Shown here: one piece after another, positions 10,278 through 19,490 of the stretch
Layout of the letters: each line of letters begins with the position of its first letter
How positions within the stretch are numbered: the stretch's first letter is position 1
Origin: Phnomibacter ginsenosidimutans
GTDB taxonomy: Bacteria > Bacteroidota > Bacteroidia > Chitinophagales > Chitinophagaceae
NCBI RefSeq assembly: GCF_009740285.1
Contig: NZ_CP046566.1
Location: 2,662,501-2,726,500, forward strand
Length of the DNA stretch: 64,000 nt
Direction: 5' to 3'
Program-made: the position numbers and the translations under genes
Notes under the pieces: model-generated
The model's database searches: none
What the model was told of the DNA's origin: nothing
The model's input: only the letters and a program-made list of their open reading frames with translations

Positions 10278-11963
10278 TTATTGCCAAACCATTGTACCAT
10301 CTGGTGCAAAGCGGGGCAGTATCTGATTGTCGTCAATAGGTATAAACTGAATCATGTCGAGGTTGTTGGTGTTTTGTGTACCCGACACAGCTTCAAAACG
10401 AAATACCTGACGACCTGTAGTGGCAATATTTACAACGCCCAACAAACGTGATGCATAGTTATTATCAACAGTAGATGTGTAACGCTTCCAGCCAATGGCT
10501 TCACGTTCAGCATCTGTACCACTTGGTATAAACTCAGTGAAGATGAGCTGACGCTGCATCAGTTCGCCATTGATGCGTACGTTGTTGACACAAGTAGAAG
10601 ATGAACTCTGACGTTGTGTACGGTAGCATACCCAAACTTTATAGCGGCCTTTTACTACTACAGGAGTTTTGTACTCCCACCACAATGCTCGAAGCGGAGG
10701 TCCTAATGGCAAAATATTCACGTCATTGTTTACAGCACGGTTGGTAATGGAAGATGATGCACTGAAACTGTAGGTCATAGTTGTACCTGCAGAGTTGTAA
10801 CCCCAGTCAATGTCTTTGATGGGCTTGTCCAAATCATTGGCTTTTACAAAAGTGGTATTGGCCTTTTTGTAAAACTGTGGCAGCTTCCTGATTTCATCGA
10901 AAGAACTTACATCCCAAAACACGGCTTGCGGAGCACGATACTTCGCTACGAAATGACCACGTACCGTATGCCATACACCATTGGCGGCAGAGTTGTCACT
11001 ACTGGCTCTCAGCAGTTCAGAACCTTTTTCATATATACCATTGAAGATGTCATCGTTGATGAGTACCATATTGTCTTCCAATTTGGCACTTACCACTTCC
11101 TGCGGCAGCAATGTGAGGTGCGAACTGTTCAAAATCACATCCGCTAAATATTTCAGCCCTGGCAAAATGTGGTATTGCACATACATGTTCAGGCTATCTT
11201 TTTTATCAGCAGGGTTTCCGGTTTGTGAATACCTCGCTTTCAGTTCGGCATAGCTGAGGATACCACTATCCGCCAGCGACTGATTGGTTTCTGCCAACAC
11301 GGTAATCCAGTCGCGGTTGGTGCCGGTTTGTACAGTATTGAGCAAATCGTAATAACCGGTTTCTTTCAATGCCTGTACAAAAATGCCGAACTCAGGTTTG
11401 CCCTCAATTTGCGCAGCAATGCTGTTTTTGGCGGCACGCAATACATTGTCAATGACATGCACAATACCATTGCCTACCCGCACATTGCTTTGCAGCACAA
11501 ATGCCTGACGGTTAATCCAGTAGCTGGATACATCATTTTTGCTGGCAACACCTGTAATCAGGTATTGGCCCAGCATGGTAGGCACTGGCATTTTACCATC
11601 GGTAAAGGTGCCGGTAGAAATTGTGTCTTCCAACAAGTGAAATCGCACCAGGTCTTTCAGCGTATCTACGTTTACTGCTTCTACAGAGGCTGCACCAATA
11701 TCTTTCAGGTATTGACGAACACCGCTGTTGGTTGGCGCAAAGCAGGTATAGCTACCGTAGGCATTCAGGAATGCCGCAGTACCTGTTCTGTCCAGTATCT
11801 GGCGAAACAATGAAAAGCTATCTGGCTGCTTGTCCAGATATCCCACAATGTTTACATCCGCTGTGGTGGATATAGTGTACTCTTCCTTTTTGCAGCTTTG
11901 CACATATACCATGCTAAAGCCACAAACTGCGAGAAGAATGAGTGATAGAAATTGTTTTTTCAT
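10278..11963 (-). CDS. FAS1 (fasciclin) domain lipoprotein with carbohydrate-binding-like C-terminus
   Basis: 561 residues, lipobox ending at Cys24 (YVQSC). Two FAS1 domains can be read: residues ~35-180 (H1 SYTCFAPTNSGV, H2 NGIVHVIDNVL) and ~190-345 (degenerate H1 WITVLAETNQSL, H2 ANGVWHTVRGHFV). The last ~200 residues are different: PVVVKGRYKVWVCYRTQR and VFRFEAVSGTQN then LDMIQFIPID resemble the jelly-roll fold of CBM6/35-like or DUF5108-type domains; this is inference. It lies 12 bp after SusD2 and 38 bp before the broken FAS1 gene. FAS1 domains mediate protein or glycan adhesion, so a role as an accessory surface glycan-binding protein of the complex is likely. Confidence 0.82.
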   Translation of the reverse strand: MKKQFLSLILLAVCGFSMVYVQSCKKEEYTISTTADVNIVGYLDKQPDSFSLFRQILDRTGTAAFLNAYGSYTCFAPTNSGVRQYLKDIGAASVEAVNVDTLKDLVRFHLLEDTISTGTFTDGKMPVPTMLGQYLITGVASKNDVSSYWINRQAFVLQSNVRVGNGIVHVIDNVLRAAKNSIAAQIEGKPEFGIFVQALKETGYYDLLNTVQTGTNRDWITVLAETNQSLADSGILSYAELKARYSQTGNPADKKDSLNMYVQYHILPGLKYLADVILNSSHLTLLPQEVVSAKLEDNMVLINDDIFNGIYEKGSELLRASSDNSAANGVWHTVRGHFVAKYRAPQAVFWDVSSFDEIRKLPQFYKKANTTFVKANDLDKPIKDIDWGYNSAGTTMTYSFSASSSITNRAVNNDVNILPLGPPLRALWWEYKTPVVVKGRYKVWVCYRTQRQSSSSTCVNNVRINGELMQRQLIFTEFIPSGTDAEREAIGWKRYTSTVDNNYASRLLGVVNIATTGRQVFRFEAVSGTQNTNNLDMIQFIPIDDNQILPRFAPDGTMVWQ

Positions 11964-11975
11964 AGCAGGCTTTTG

Positions 11976-13484
11976 TTATTTGTAGAATGGATTCTGTTCC
12001 AACAGTTTGTTGGTTTGAACTTCATACAGGTATATTGGTAAGTAGTGGCTGTTTTTGTCTTTGAGTTTGGCAAAAGCTGATTGTTGTTTATCCGGAGGAA
12101 CACTGGTTCCTGCCATTTCCAACAGCAAATCGAGCCGCTGATAATTGTTGCGCTTGGCTACACGGAGCACATCAAACCAACGTTTGCCCTCAAACGCAAA
12201 TTCACGTTGTCTTTCTTCCAGTAAGAACGTTTGCATTTCCTGCTTGCTGGTGCTATCGGGCAATCCTTTGAAATCGAAGGCACCTGAACGTTCACGAACC
12301 TGCTTCGTCAGCTCCCATGCTTCCAGTGGTTTGTCTTGCTCATTCAGTGCTTCTGCTTTCATCAGCAATACTTCTGCATAGCGGTAAAAAGTCCATGGAG
12401 CAGTAGATTGCTCTGCACTGCGTAATGTATTGCTGCTATTGGCGCCTACGTATTTCCAAATGGTAAGGTCGCCGGCACGGAGCGAAGCACCATCACCGCG
12501 GATATCTACTTTGGGTGGTGCATTTACAATATCAATGCCGTACACTGCTTCCATCAGGTGTGCAGCGGCTGTCCATCTGCGGCCTGCAGTGGCATGCATA
12601 AAGTAAAAGGAGTTGATTTTTTGCGCATCAAACTGAATGGCGAAAATGTGCTCTGGAGAAGCGGCTGTTACAAACAGTTTGTCGAACCAGCTTGCATCGC
12701 CGGCCACCAAACCAAACTGACCAGAGTTGATGATTTTATCGCATTCTGCTATGGCATTGGCATAATCATCTTTCCAGAGATACACATCGGCCAGCAGCGC
12801 ATTTACTGCATATTTGGTAATGCGTCCTTTGTCGGTGCCAATACTGCCATAGGTAGCCGGTACGCCTGTTTCAGCAGCTTTCAAATCTGTTACAATTTGC
12901 TTGAGTACAGAGTCGGCCGGTGATTTGGCAATGGGTGTCAAATCCTGATCAGAAACCGTTGCCGTCAATTTAAGCGGTACATCTCTGAACGTTCTTACCA
13001 AATAAAAATACATGAGAGCCCGAATGGCTTTGGCCTGCCCTACTGCCCTGTCCAGCTGCTGCTGTGTAAACGTGGGATCGAGTTTCAAAACACCCGGTGC
13101 CAGTTCAATAACCGTATTGCAATAGTTGATGGTTTGATACACAAACCGCCAGTTCACAATATTGTTTTGCGGCAATATGTTCATGGTGGTAAAATCGATT
13201 TCTTCTACAGCAGCTCTTGCAGTAGGCGCTATCATATCGGCACGTGCTTCACCCCACAAAAAGAAGTACTCGGGTAATGCTCTTTCTACAGCCAGATTGT
13301 TGCTTACCGTACCTCCCATCATGCTGGAGTAAATACCGGTAACAGCAGCATCCACCTGCTCTTTTGTTTTCCAAAACTCTTCGCGGATGATGCCATCCTG
13401 GGGCTTTAGTTCGAGCCACTTCTTACAGGAAGAAGCCGAAGCCAACAGCAACAACAAGAGTGAATATTTTAAAATGAATTTCAT
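11976..13484 (-). CDS. SusD/RagB-family glycan-binding lipoprotein (SusD2)
   Basis: 502 residues with a lipobox ending at Cys20 (LLLASASSC), then KKWLELKPQDGIIREEFWKT, the usual RagB/SusD N-terminus. TPR-like segments KAIRALMYFYLVRTFRDVPL and ADVYLWKDDYANAIAECDKI are visible, and the C-terminal signature ERQREFAFEGKRWFDVLRVA is intact. It starts 35 bp after SusC2 and pairs with it. Shorter than SusD1 (584 residues) and not closely similar by eye, so the two SusCD pairs probably bind different fragments (for instance backbone versus side-chain oligosaccharides); that split is inference. Confidence 0.95.
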   Translation of the reverse strand: MKFILKYSLLLLLLASASSCKKWLELKPQDGIIREEFWKTKEQVDAAVTGIYSSMMGGTVSNNLAVERALPEYFFLWGEARADMIAPTARAAVEEIDFTTMNILPQNNIVNWRFVYQTINYCNTVIELAPGVLKLDPTFTQQQLDRAVGQAKAIRALMYFYLVRTFRDVPLKLTATVSDQDLTPIAKSPADSVLKQIVTDLKAAETGVPATYGSIGTDKGRITKYAVNALLADVYLWKDDYANAIAECDKIINSGQFGLVAGDASWFDKLFVTAASPEHIFAIQFDAQKINSFYFMHATAGRRWTAAAHLMEAVYGIDIVNAPPKVDIRGDGASLRAGDLTIWKYVGANSSNTLRSAEQSTAPWTFYRYAEVLLMKAEALNEQDKPLEAWELTKQVRERSGAFDFKGLPDSTSKQEMQTFLLEERQREFAFEGKRWFDVLRVAKRNNYQRLDLLLEMAGTSVPPDKQQSAFAKLKDKNSHYLPIYLYEVQTNKLLEQNPFYK

Positions 13485-13519
13485 GGCAGAATATTGAAAA
13501 TGTATCCGAACAATCCTTT

Positions 13520-16500
13520 TTAGAAACCAGCCTGCAGGCCAAGGGTGAAAATGCGGGCAGGTGGCGTCATGGTATAGTCAATGGCCACACGGAACGGATC
13601 GGCACCACGCATGCTCACTTCCGGATCCTGACCTTTATACTTGGTGAGTGTAAAGAGGTTTTCGCCAGTTACAAATGCACTCAGCGATTTCATCTTCAGC
13701 TTACCCAACACTTTTTTATTGAAGGTGTAGCGGGCCGTAATGGTACGGAAGCGAACAAACGATGCATCTTCTACATAGCGGCTGCTTCCCAGCCAATTGT
13801 AACCGGCATTAATAACTGCTCTTGGAATATCAGTTACATCACCTTCTTTTCTCCAGCGGCGTAGTGTTGCAGTGCTCTGGTTGTCGAAGTTGAACATGCT
13901 GGTGGTCAGCATTTGCGTACCATTTACTACGTCGTATTTGTAACGGAAGTTGAAGAATGCAGAAATGCGCAATGAACTACCAAAGGTGAATGAGGGACCA
14001 AAGCCACCAGACAATGTGGGGTTGCTATTACCGAGGTACACCACATCCATGTAGTTGATGTTGCCATCATTGTTGATGTCTTCATACATGGCATCTCCAG
14101 GCTGAAAAACATAATCAATAGACGGGTAGTTGAAACGCATGTAAATGGTTTGACCATTGGGGCCAATGATTTGCTTACCATCTTGTCCTCGGGCAACGGT
14201 AGATTCCTTATCAGGATAAACCCCTTTGAAACGGAAACCATAGAATGCACCAAATGGATTGTTAACCTGCAGCATGCGGAGGTACTCACCATTTACAGAC
14301 AGGTTGCCCCGCTGACTTGGATAGTACTCAGAAATTTCACGAATGATATTGGCGTTGCGGCTGAGGTTGAAATCAAATCCGAAAGTAAACTGCTTCGACT
14401 TGTAAGGAATGGTCCATACGGCTACTTCCCAACCTTGGTTGTCTAGCGTACCCACGTTCATGTTTACATTGTTGAAACCATAGAACGAAGAAATTTGCAG
14501 TCCATCGAAATACAGGTTTTCTGTACGGTTGCGGTACACTTCAATGTCACTTCTTACACGGCCTTTCCACAGGCTGATGTTGGCACCAATGTTGCTACCA
14601 TGTACCGTTTCCCAACGCAGGTTGCGCAGCTCCATGTTAGATGGTACTACCCCACTTTGTCCCTGATAGTTCCAGCCGTAGGTATTGTACGTGTTGTAAA
14701 AAGTATAATCTCTGCGGGGTGCATTACCACTTTGGCCGTAGCTGGCACGCAAGCTCAATTCATCGAGGGCTTTCCAGTTTTTCAAACCAAACTCTTCACT
14801 CAGGCGCCAGCGGAGCGATACCGATGGAAACAAACCATACCGGTAATCGGGACCGAAACGTGAGTTGCCTTCGCCACGTGCAGTTACGTTAATCAGATAC
14901 TTGTCTTTAAAACCATACTGAGCACTCAGTACACCAGCAATACTGCGGGTTTGGCTGATGCCAGACACAGCACGGAGTTCCTGGTTTTGCGTACGGCCGC
15001 CAACACTGGGATCAGTCAGCAATGAAGAGGGTGTGTTCGATACCATTACTTCCTGATTCACCGATTTGAAATCGTTGCTGAGCAATGTCAGAAATGCAAT
15101 CACGTTATGATCTCTGTTCTTCATTTGCGGCGTGTATACCAAACTGGTTTTGGTAGCCACCGTAAACAAATCAATATCGCCATCATAAGCACGGTTCACT
15201 ACCGTTTCGGTAGAAGGACGACCCGTGGCAATTTGTGGCAGGAAGCTGCTGTTTTTGGTATTGTTGATATCGAACTGCACATCAAATGTGGCTTTCAATA
15301 CCCGCTTCACGATATCATAATCAATTTGAAAACGTGGTACAATTCTTTCGCCCAACACACTAAACTTGGCTTTATCGGCCATGGCTACGGGGTTGTAAAT
15401 GCGGCTATACTGACCCTGAATATTTTGCGCCGGCGAAAAATAGTTGGGTGACAAATTGCCCAGTTCATCGTATTCAAACACACTCATGTTGGGCATTTTC
15501 AAATACGCCACGTTGCGGATAGCACCATCATTTGAGCTCAGGTAGTTGCGGCTCTGATCGGTATGTGTAAAGGCGATGCTGGTGAAAAATTTAATCTTGT
15601 CTGATACCGTATAATCAAGGTTGATACGAGAGTTGATACGCTGCAGGTCTGTACCAATGGTGGTACCTGTTTGTCCGAAGTAACCAACCGATGCAAAGTA
15701 TTTTGCTTTTTCACCACCACCTGTCATAGATACGGTGTGGTCTTGCAACATACCTGTTCTTGAAATTTCATTTATCCAGTTGGTATTGTTGCTGTAGTTG
15801 TAATACCAGTAAGGATCATTGGGATCGTAGTTAAACTCACGTACAGCCTGCGAGTTGAGCGTACTACCATTCCTGTTCATGAAAGCTTCAGGAATAAGCG
15901 TGGTGTACTGACCACCATCCAACATGGGAATGGGAGCAGGCAACAAACTGGCAGAACCTTTGAAGTTGTAGGTAATGGTTGGCTTGCCTTTGGCGCCACG
16001 CTTGGTGGTAATGATGAGTACACCATTGGCCGCTCTTGAACCCCAAATGGCTGTTGCAGCAGCATCTTTCAATACCGTGATTTCACGAATGTCTGCAGGT
16101 GAAATATTGAGGAGCTGCGCATAGCCTTGTTCATCGGCATTGCCAAAGTTGAAATCGCCGGGAATTTCAGTTTCGTATGGCATGCCATCCACCACAATCA
16201 GTGGATTGCCCGAGCCATTGATGGTAGATGTACCACGAATGCGGATGTTCATAGCAGCACCGGGGTCGCCGCTGGAAGCCGTAATATCAACACCTGCCAA
16301 ACGACCTTGCAAAGCCTGGTCGATACTGGCGGCCTGCATTTCTTCAAGTTCTTTGGCACTTACTTTAGATACCGCAGTAGTAAGGTTTCTTTCAGGAATG
16401 GGCACCATACCATTGTCGCTGCGTTTGGTAGCAATTACCACAGCTTCACCAAGGTCAACCGTTTCACCTTCTTGCAAGGAAATATTAATGGTGGTGCGGC

Positions 16501-16813
16501 CATTGATGTTTTCGGTAATGGTTTTGTAGCCGATGTAAGAAATCGAAATCTTGTTTTTCAGGCTGCTCACTTTCACCACATAGTTGCCTTCAATATCGGT
16601 GAGGCCACCTTTGATGAAACGACCATCGGCATCTACTTCTGTTATAGATGCCCCCTGAATCGGCTTTTTGGTTTTTGCATCTATCACCTTACCCTTCACC
16701 AGGTTGGATGAAGTAGCTGCTGGCGCCGGTGCCGGAGCCTGTGCCCAGCTTAGGTTGGCCACCAGCACTGCTATACACAATGGCAGCAGTAGGTTCAACA
16801 TTCTCTTGCTCAT
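13520..16813 (-). CDS. SusC/RagA-family TonB-dependent outer-membrane transporter (SusC2)
   Basis: 1097 residues. Signal peptide 1-25 (MSKRMLNLLLPLCIAVLVAN then LSWA), a short Pro/Ala linker (QAPAPAPAATSS), the regulatory-like domain VKGKVIDAKTKKPIQGASI at ~38-110, a plug carrying ITVLKDAAATAIWGSRAANG, then the barrel ending FTLGLQAGF. It lies 25 bp after the four-FAS1 lipoprotein and 35 bp before SusD2. Family role is TonB-driven import of glycan oligomers with a SusD lid; the substrate is inferred from the neighbouring PL11 and GH105 enzymes. Confidence 0.96.
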   Translation of the reverse strand: MSKRMLNLLLPLCIAVLVANLSWAQAPAPAPAATSSNLVKGKVIDAKTKKPIQGASITEVDADGRFIKGGLTDIEGNYVVKVSSLKNKISISYIGYKTITENINGRTTINISLQEGETVDLGEAVVIATKRSDNGMVPIPERNLTTAVSKVSAKELEEMQAASIDQALQGRLAGVDITASSGDPGAAMNIRIRGTSTINGSGNPLIVVDGMPYETEIPGDFNFGNADEQGYAQLLNISPADIREITVLKDAAATAIWGSRAANGVLIITTKRGAKGKPTITYNFKGSASLLPAPIPMLDGGQYTTLIPEAFMNRNGSTLNSQAVREFNYDPNDPYWYYNYSNNTNWINEISRTGMLQDHTVSMTGGGEKAKYFASVGYFGQTGTTIGTDLQRINSRINLDYTVSDKIKFFTSIAFTHTDQSRNYLSSNDGAIRNVAYLKMPNMSVFEYDELGNLSPNYFSPAQNIQGQYSRIYNPVAMADKAKFSVLGERIVPRFQIDYDIVKRVLKATFDVQFDINNTKNSSFLPQIATGRPSTETVVNRAYDGDIDLFTVATKTSLVYTPQMKNRDHNVIAFLTLLSNDFKSVNQEVMVSNTPSSLLTDPSVGGRTQNQELRAVSGISQTRSIAGVLSAQYGFKDKYLINVTARGEGNSRFGPDYRYGLFPSVSLRWRLSEEFGLKNWKALDELSLRASYGQSGNAPRRDYTFYNTYNTYGWNYQGQSGVVPSNMELRNLRWETVHGSNIGANISLWKGRVRSDIEVYRNRTENLYFDGLQISSFYGFNNVNMNVGTLDNQGWEVAVWTIPYKSKQFTFGFDFNLSRNANIIREISEYYPSQRGNLSVNGEYLRMLQVNNPFGAFYGFRFKGVYPDKESTVARGQDGKQIIGPNGQTIYMRFNYPSIDYVFQPGDAMYEDINNDGNINYMDVVYLGNSNPTLSGGFGPSFTFGSSLRISAFFNFRYKYDVVNGTQMLTTSMFNFDNQSTATLRRWRKEGDVTDIPRAVINAGYNWLGSSRYVEDASFVRFRTITARYTFNKKVLGKLKMKSLSAFVTGENLFTLTKYKGQDPEVSMRGADPFRVAIDYTMTPPARIFTLGLQAGF

Positions 16814-16838
16814 AAGTATATCAAGTTTGGCGAGGGTC

Positions 16839-19094
16839 TTACAAATTAAACTTCAGGTAATTGTCAATGAGATGAATGACACAACGGTTACTCAGGTAGT
16901 TACTGTTGGCCAAAATCACATTGCCATATTCATTATTCATATCCGTGAGGCGCATGATGCCCGGGGCACTGTTGTTCACGAAAATGGTAGTTGGGTCACC
17001 GTTGTTTTTGCGCAGTAATGTTTCGTAAGAACCACTGTCATTGCCATCAGTAGCAACTGCTTTTTTATTCAGGATATGGAACTGAATAAAACGGTTCACT
17101 TTTTCAATATCCAATGCAACAGTTGGTGCATAGTTGGGTACTTTGTTTCCACCCGATACAGCACCGGTAGTGGGCAACAATCCATCATTTACTGCTTTTT
17201 GAATAGCCGCATTGTTGGGCACAAAAACAGAATAAAAAACACCCGCTGATAAGCCAGCGATTTCGCCTGTGGTTTTGTTGTATATGGCAGAATTTTGCAA
17301 AAACCGCCAGAACATGTTGTGCTGCGAAGTAACCGGTGTACCCAACTTGGCAATGTGCAAGCCAATATTGGTTTCAGTAAACGTAATCAGCTTATCAATG
17401 TAATGCACAACACCATTGGAAGCCTGCTTGGTAGCTGTAGCAGTAGCCGCAAAAGTGACAGCAGAATCCATGCTGCCAGATGCATACAATTGATTATTAT
17501 CCCAACGTATAAACTCACCACCAATAGACTGCGCAACGCCGCTGCCTGTAAGGGTTTTGAGGTTGTTGGATGGTGCAGGTATAACCAGTTGATTGATTAA
17601 GCGAAGCATCCGCACCAATGCCGAAGAACCTACCACTTGAGCACCGCCGTTTTTAGGTATGTAACGCCACTGAAAATTGGGATTGTTGTCGACAGTTGCA
17701 TCAGCAAAATAACCTGCATCATTCCATGCCTGGTTACTTACCATAAGCATGCAATATTGCAAGTTCGGATTGGTCACTGCCGGTTTCAAATCCTGATCCA
17801 ACAAGCGGTTCATGTAGCTGTATTTCGGATCGAGATAGGCTTTTGCATACACGGTGCTGAACACATTTGCTTCCTGCACTTTGTTGGTGCCATAAAAGAA
17901 GCCATTGCTCAAAATTTTCTTTTCTACAATATCAGTAACCGGATTGAAACGGGCTGGCTCACCAAGGTAGCTGAAGGTGTTGCTAAACTTACTGGGCCAT
18001 ACTGAGGACTGCCACATGTGAGCATTGACAAAATCATATAAAATGTTCACAGGTATTTGATCGAGGCTGGCGTAATGCTCCAACAACACGTTTTGTATAT
18101 AAGCCAGCAGCACATCATTTTTAGGAACGAAAATGGTGTAGCCATCCCGCTGTCCGTCGTTGTCTTGTACTTTCAAAAAGTTTTCGTTGTTGGGCGAAAA
18201 TGCCAGCAGACCATTGTACACTTTGGTGTACACATCATCGGTTTTGCCGGTCATATTTTTATAGCGCTGAGAGAGTACGCCGTTCAATACATAATCTACC
18301 AGGTACTTGTCAAAAATCTTTTTAAACTCACTGTAGTCTGGCTTGCTGCTCAGATATTCATCTATGCTGGGCAGTGGCGTAAGCACTTTGTTTACAATGT
18401 GTATCACGCCATTTTCTGCAGGTATATCTTGTGTTACCACATTGCCATCGGCCACATTAAAACCTTTAAAGCTGGCTGCGGGATAGAAGTAATTGTAATC
18501 GCTGGCAGGGATAGCTCTTGCGGTAAAAAAAGTATCGGTAAATACCGGCACATATTTGTTGTTGTTGTCTGCTTCAACCCAAAATATACCGCCCAGATTA
18601 TTTCTGTTGCTGGCAATAGCCTTAATGCTTTGCCCCTGCTTGTTTACCGCATCATAAATGCCTGTATAGTTAGCCGTACGGCGTTTGAAAGAGGTATTGG
18701 CTACCCAACCGGCGTTGCTCTGAAAATCATCAACCCTGTCTTTTTTAAATGCATTGTAAACCAGACAAAAGGTGACAATTTTTTGGCAGGTCAGCGAATC
18801 CATTTGTGCTACGCCGCTTACACCTGCTTCTTTAAAGTACACCTGAAAGGCAGAATCGTGAGGTGCAAAAAGCGTCCAGTAGCCAGCTGTAGACAAGGTG
18901 GTTTTGTAGCCGGCTTTATCAATAGCTGCGAGCAAGTGAGTGAAGTTGCCTTTGGCTTGAAGCACTTGATAAATGGGCGACTCCAGCGTATCGGGTCTTC
19001 CATAGTATTCATCCCATGCCTCTTTGCGGCAGGCAGTAAATCCTGCAATGAGCAACATGGCGATCATGGAACCTGTAACGAGTTTTCTATACAT
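16839..19094 (-). CDS. Four-FAS1-domain (fasciclin) lipoprotein, first gene of the PUL operon
   Basis: 751 residues, lipobox ending at Cys22 (IAGFTAC). Four FAS1-like units can be followed: ~40-240 (GYWTLFAPHDSAF ... NGVIHIVNKVL), ~242-408 (GYTIFVPKNDVLL ... SNGFFYGTNKV), ~410-575 (degenerate H1 YCMLMVSNQAWND ... SNGVVHYIDKLI) and ~578-751 (FYSVFVPNNAAI ... RCVIHLIDNYL). No catalytic domain. Being promoter-proximal and ahead of SusC2 is unusual for a FAS1 protein and suggests it is made in high amounts. Role in substrate capture, surface display or cell-glycan adhesion is inferred. The region 5' of it holds repeats and a palindrome that may be regulatory. Confidence 0.88.
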   Translation of the reverse strand: MYRKLVTGSMIAMLLIAGFTACRKEAWDEYYGRPDTLESPIYQVLQAKGNFTHLLAAIDKAGYKTTLSTAGYWTLFAPHDSAFQVYFKEAGVSGVAQMDSLTCQKIVTFCLVYNAFKKDRVDDFQSNAGWVANTSFKRRTANYTGIYDAVNKQGQSIKAIASNRNNLGGIFWVEADNNNKYVPVFTDTFFTARAIPASDYNYFYPAASFKGFNVADGNVVTQDIPAENGVIHIVNKVLTPLPSIDEYLSSKPDYSEFKKIFDKYLVDYVLNGVLSQRYKNMTGKTDDVYTKVYNGLLAFSPNNENFLKVQDNDGQRDGYTIFVPKNDVLLAYIQNVLLEHYASLDQIPVNILYDFVNAHMWQSSVWPSKFSNTFSYLGEPARFNPVTDIVEKKILSNGFFYGTNKVQEANVFSTVYAKAYLDPKYSYMNRLLDQDLKPAVTNPNLQYCMLMVSNQAWNDAGYFADATVDNNPNFQWRYIPKNGGAQVVGSSALVRMLRLINQLVIPAPSNNLKTLTGSGVAQSIGGEFIRWDNNQLYASGSMDSAVTFAATATATKQASNGVVHYIDKLITFTETNIGLHIAKLGTPVTSQHNMFWRFLQNSAIYNKTTGEIAGLSAGVFYSVFVPNNAAIQKAVNDGLLPTTGAVSGGNKVPNYAPTVALDIEKVNRFIQFHILNKKAVATDGNDSGSYETLLRKNNGDPTTIFVNNSAPGIMRLTDMNNEYGNVILANSNYLSNRCVIHLIDNYLKFNL

Positions 19095-19207
19095 GATACA
19101 TGCGGTATTTATCGGAAACAGAAAGATCAGGTGATGGCAAAGCGGTACCTGTTCGCCTGGGGCGAAGCATGTGCCTGGTGGTTTAAAAAAGTGGTTGCTG
19201 GGTTAGT

Positions 19208-19229
19208 ACTACAGACAATTGTCAGTAGT
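19208..19229. promoter_or_regulatory. 22-bp near-perfect palindrome in the PUL leader
   Basis: Arms ACTAC and GTAGT flank a perfect 10-bp palindrome GACAATTGTC with one unpaired A on each side (20 of 22 positions symmetric). It lies ~115 bp upstream of the FAS1 start codon, inside the proposed leader. The shape fits a dimeric regulator operator or a stem-loop in the RNA. The regulator is unknown. Confidence 0.4.
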
Positions 19230-19334
19230 CATTTTCAGCAGAAAGGTTTATGGAATAATGGTCTTTATTGGCAATCGTTTTTCAATAGCAGTAAGAAATC
19301 AATCGTTTTGGTTTTACAATTTTAACAAGCAGTA

Positions 19335-19379
19335 TAAAAGTACTTGCACCTGCGTCCTTTAACTATCCTGTTGCGTCCT
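19335..19379 (-). promoter_or_regulatory. Candidate PUL promoter with 21-bp-period direct repeat (possible LytTR operator)
   Basis: On the minus strand TACTTTTA (19342-19335) matches the Bacteroidota -7 consensus TAnnTTTG at seven of its defined eight positions at most, with G replaced by A. The 8-mer TGCGTCCT (+ strand) occurs at 19351-19358 and again at 19372-19379, exactly 21 bp apart, i.e. two helical turns, bracketing where the -33 element would be. LytTR response regulators (AgrA type) bind pairs of ~9-bp direct repeats with about this period, and a LytTR regulator is encoded 1.4 kb away. Assignment to that regulator is inference. Confidence 0.4.
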
Positions 19380-19490
19380 GAAAACGTTGCCGGCAAGTCG
19401 ATTTTTTGTGCAAAACCTTTGTAGCGGCAGGCATTTCATGATATAAATCATACACAACAATCTGGTTGCAATGATTGCGGCACAAACATT

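Larger units (their letters stand above)
19095..19490. other. 396-bp non-coding region ahead of the PUL operon
   Basis: No convincing gene on either strand; a long + strand frame here is a continuation of an antisense shadow of the FAS1 gene. It contains a near-perfect palindrome (19208-19229), a candidate leftward -7 box (19335-19342) and a direct repeat (19351-19379), which are described separately. If the candidate promoter is right, the operon has a ~230-nt 5' leader. Confidence 0.6.

Noticed and set aside
18057-19325. 422-codon open frame on the + strand
   Set aside because: It lies antisense to the four-FAS1 lipoprotein, its product has no recognisable domain and reads as a codon shadow of the minus-strand gene.
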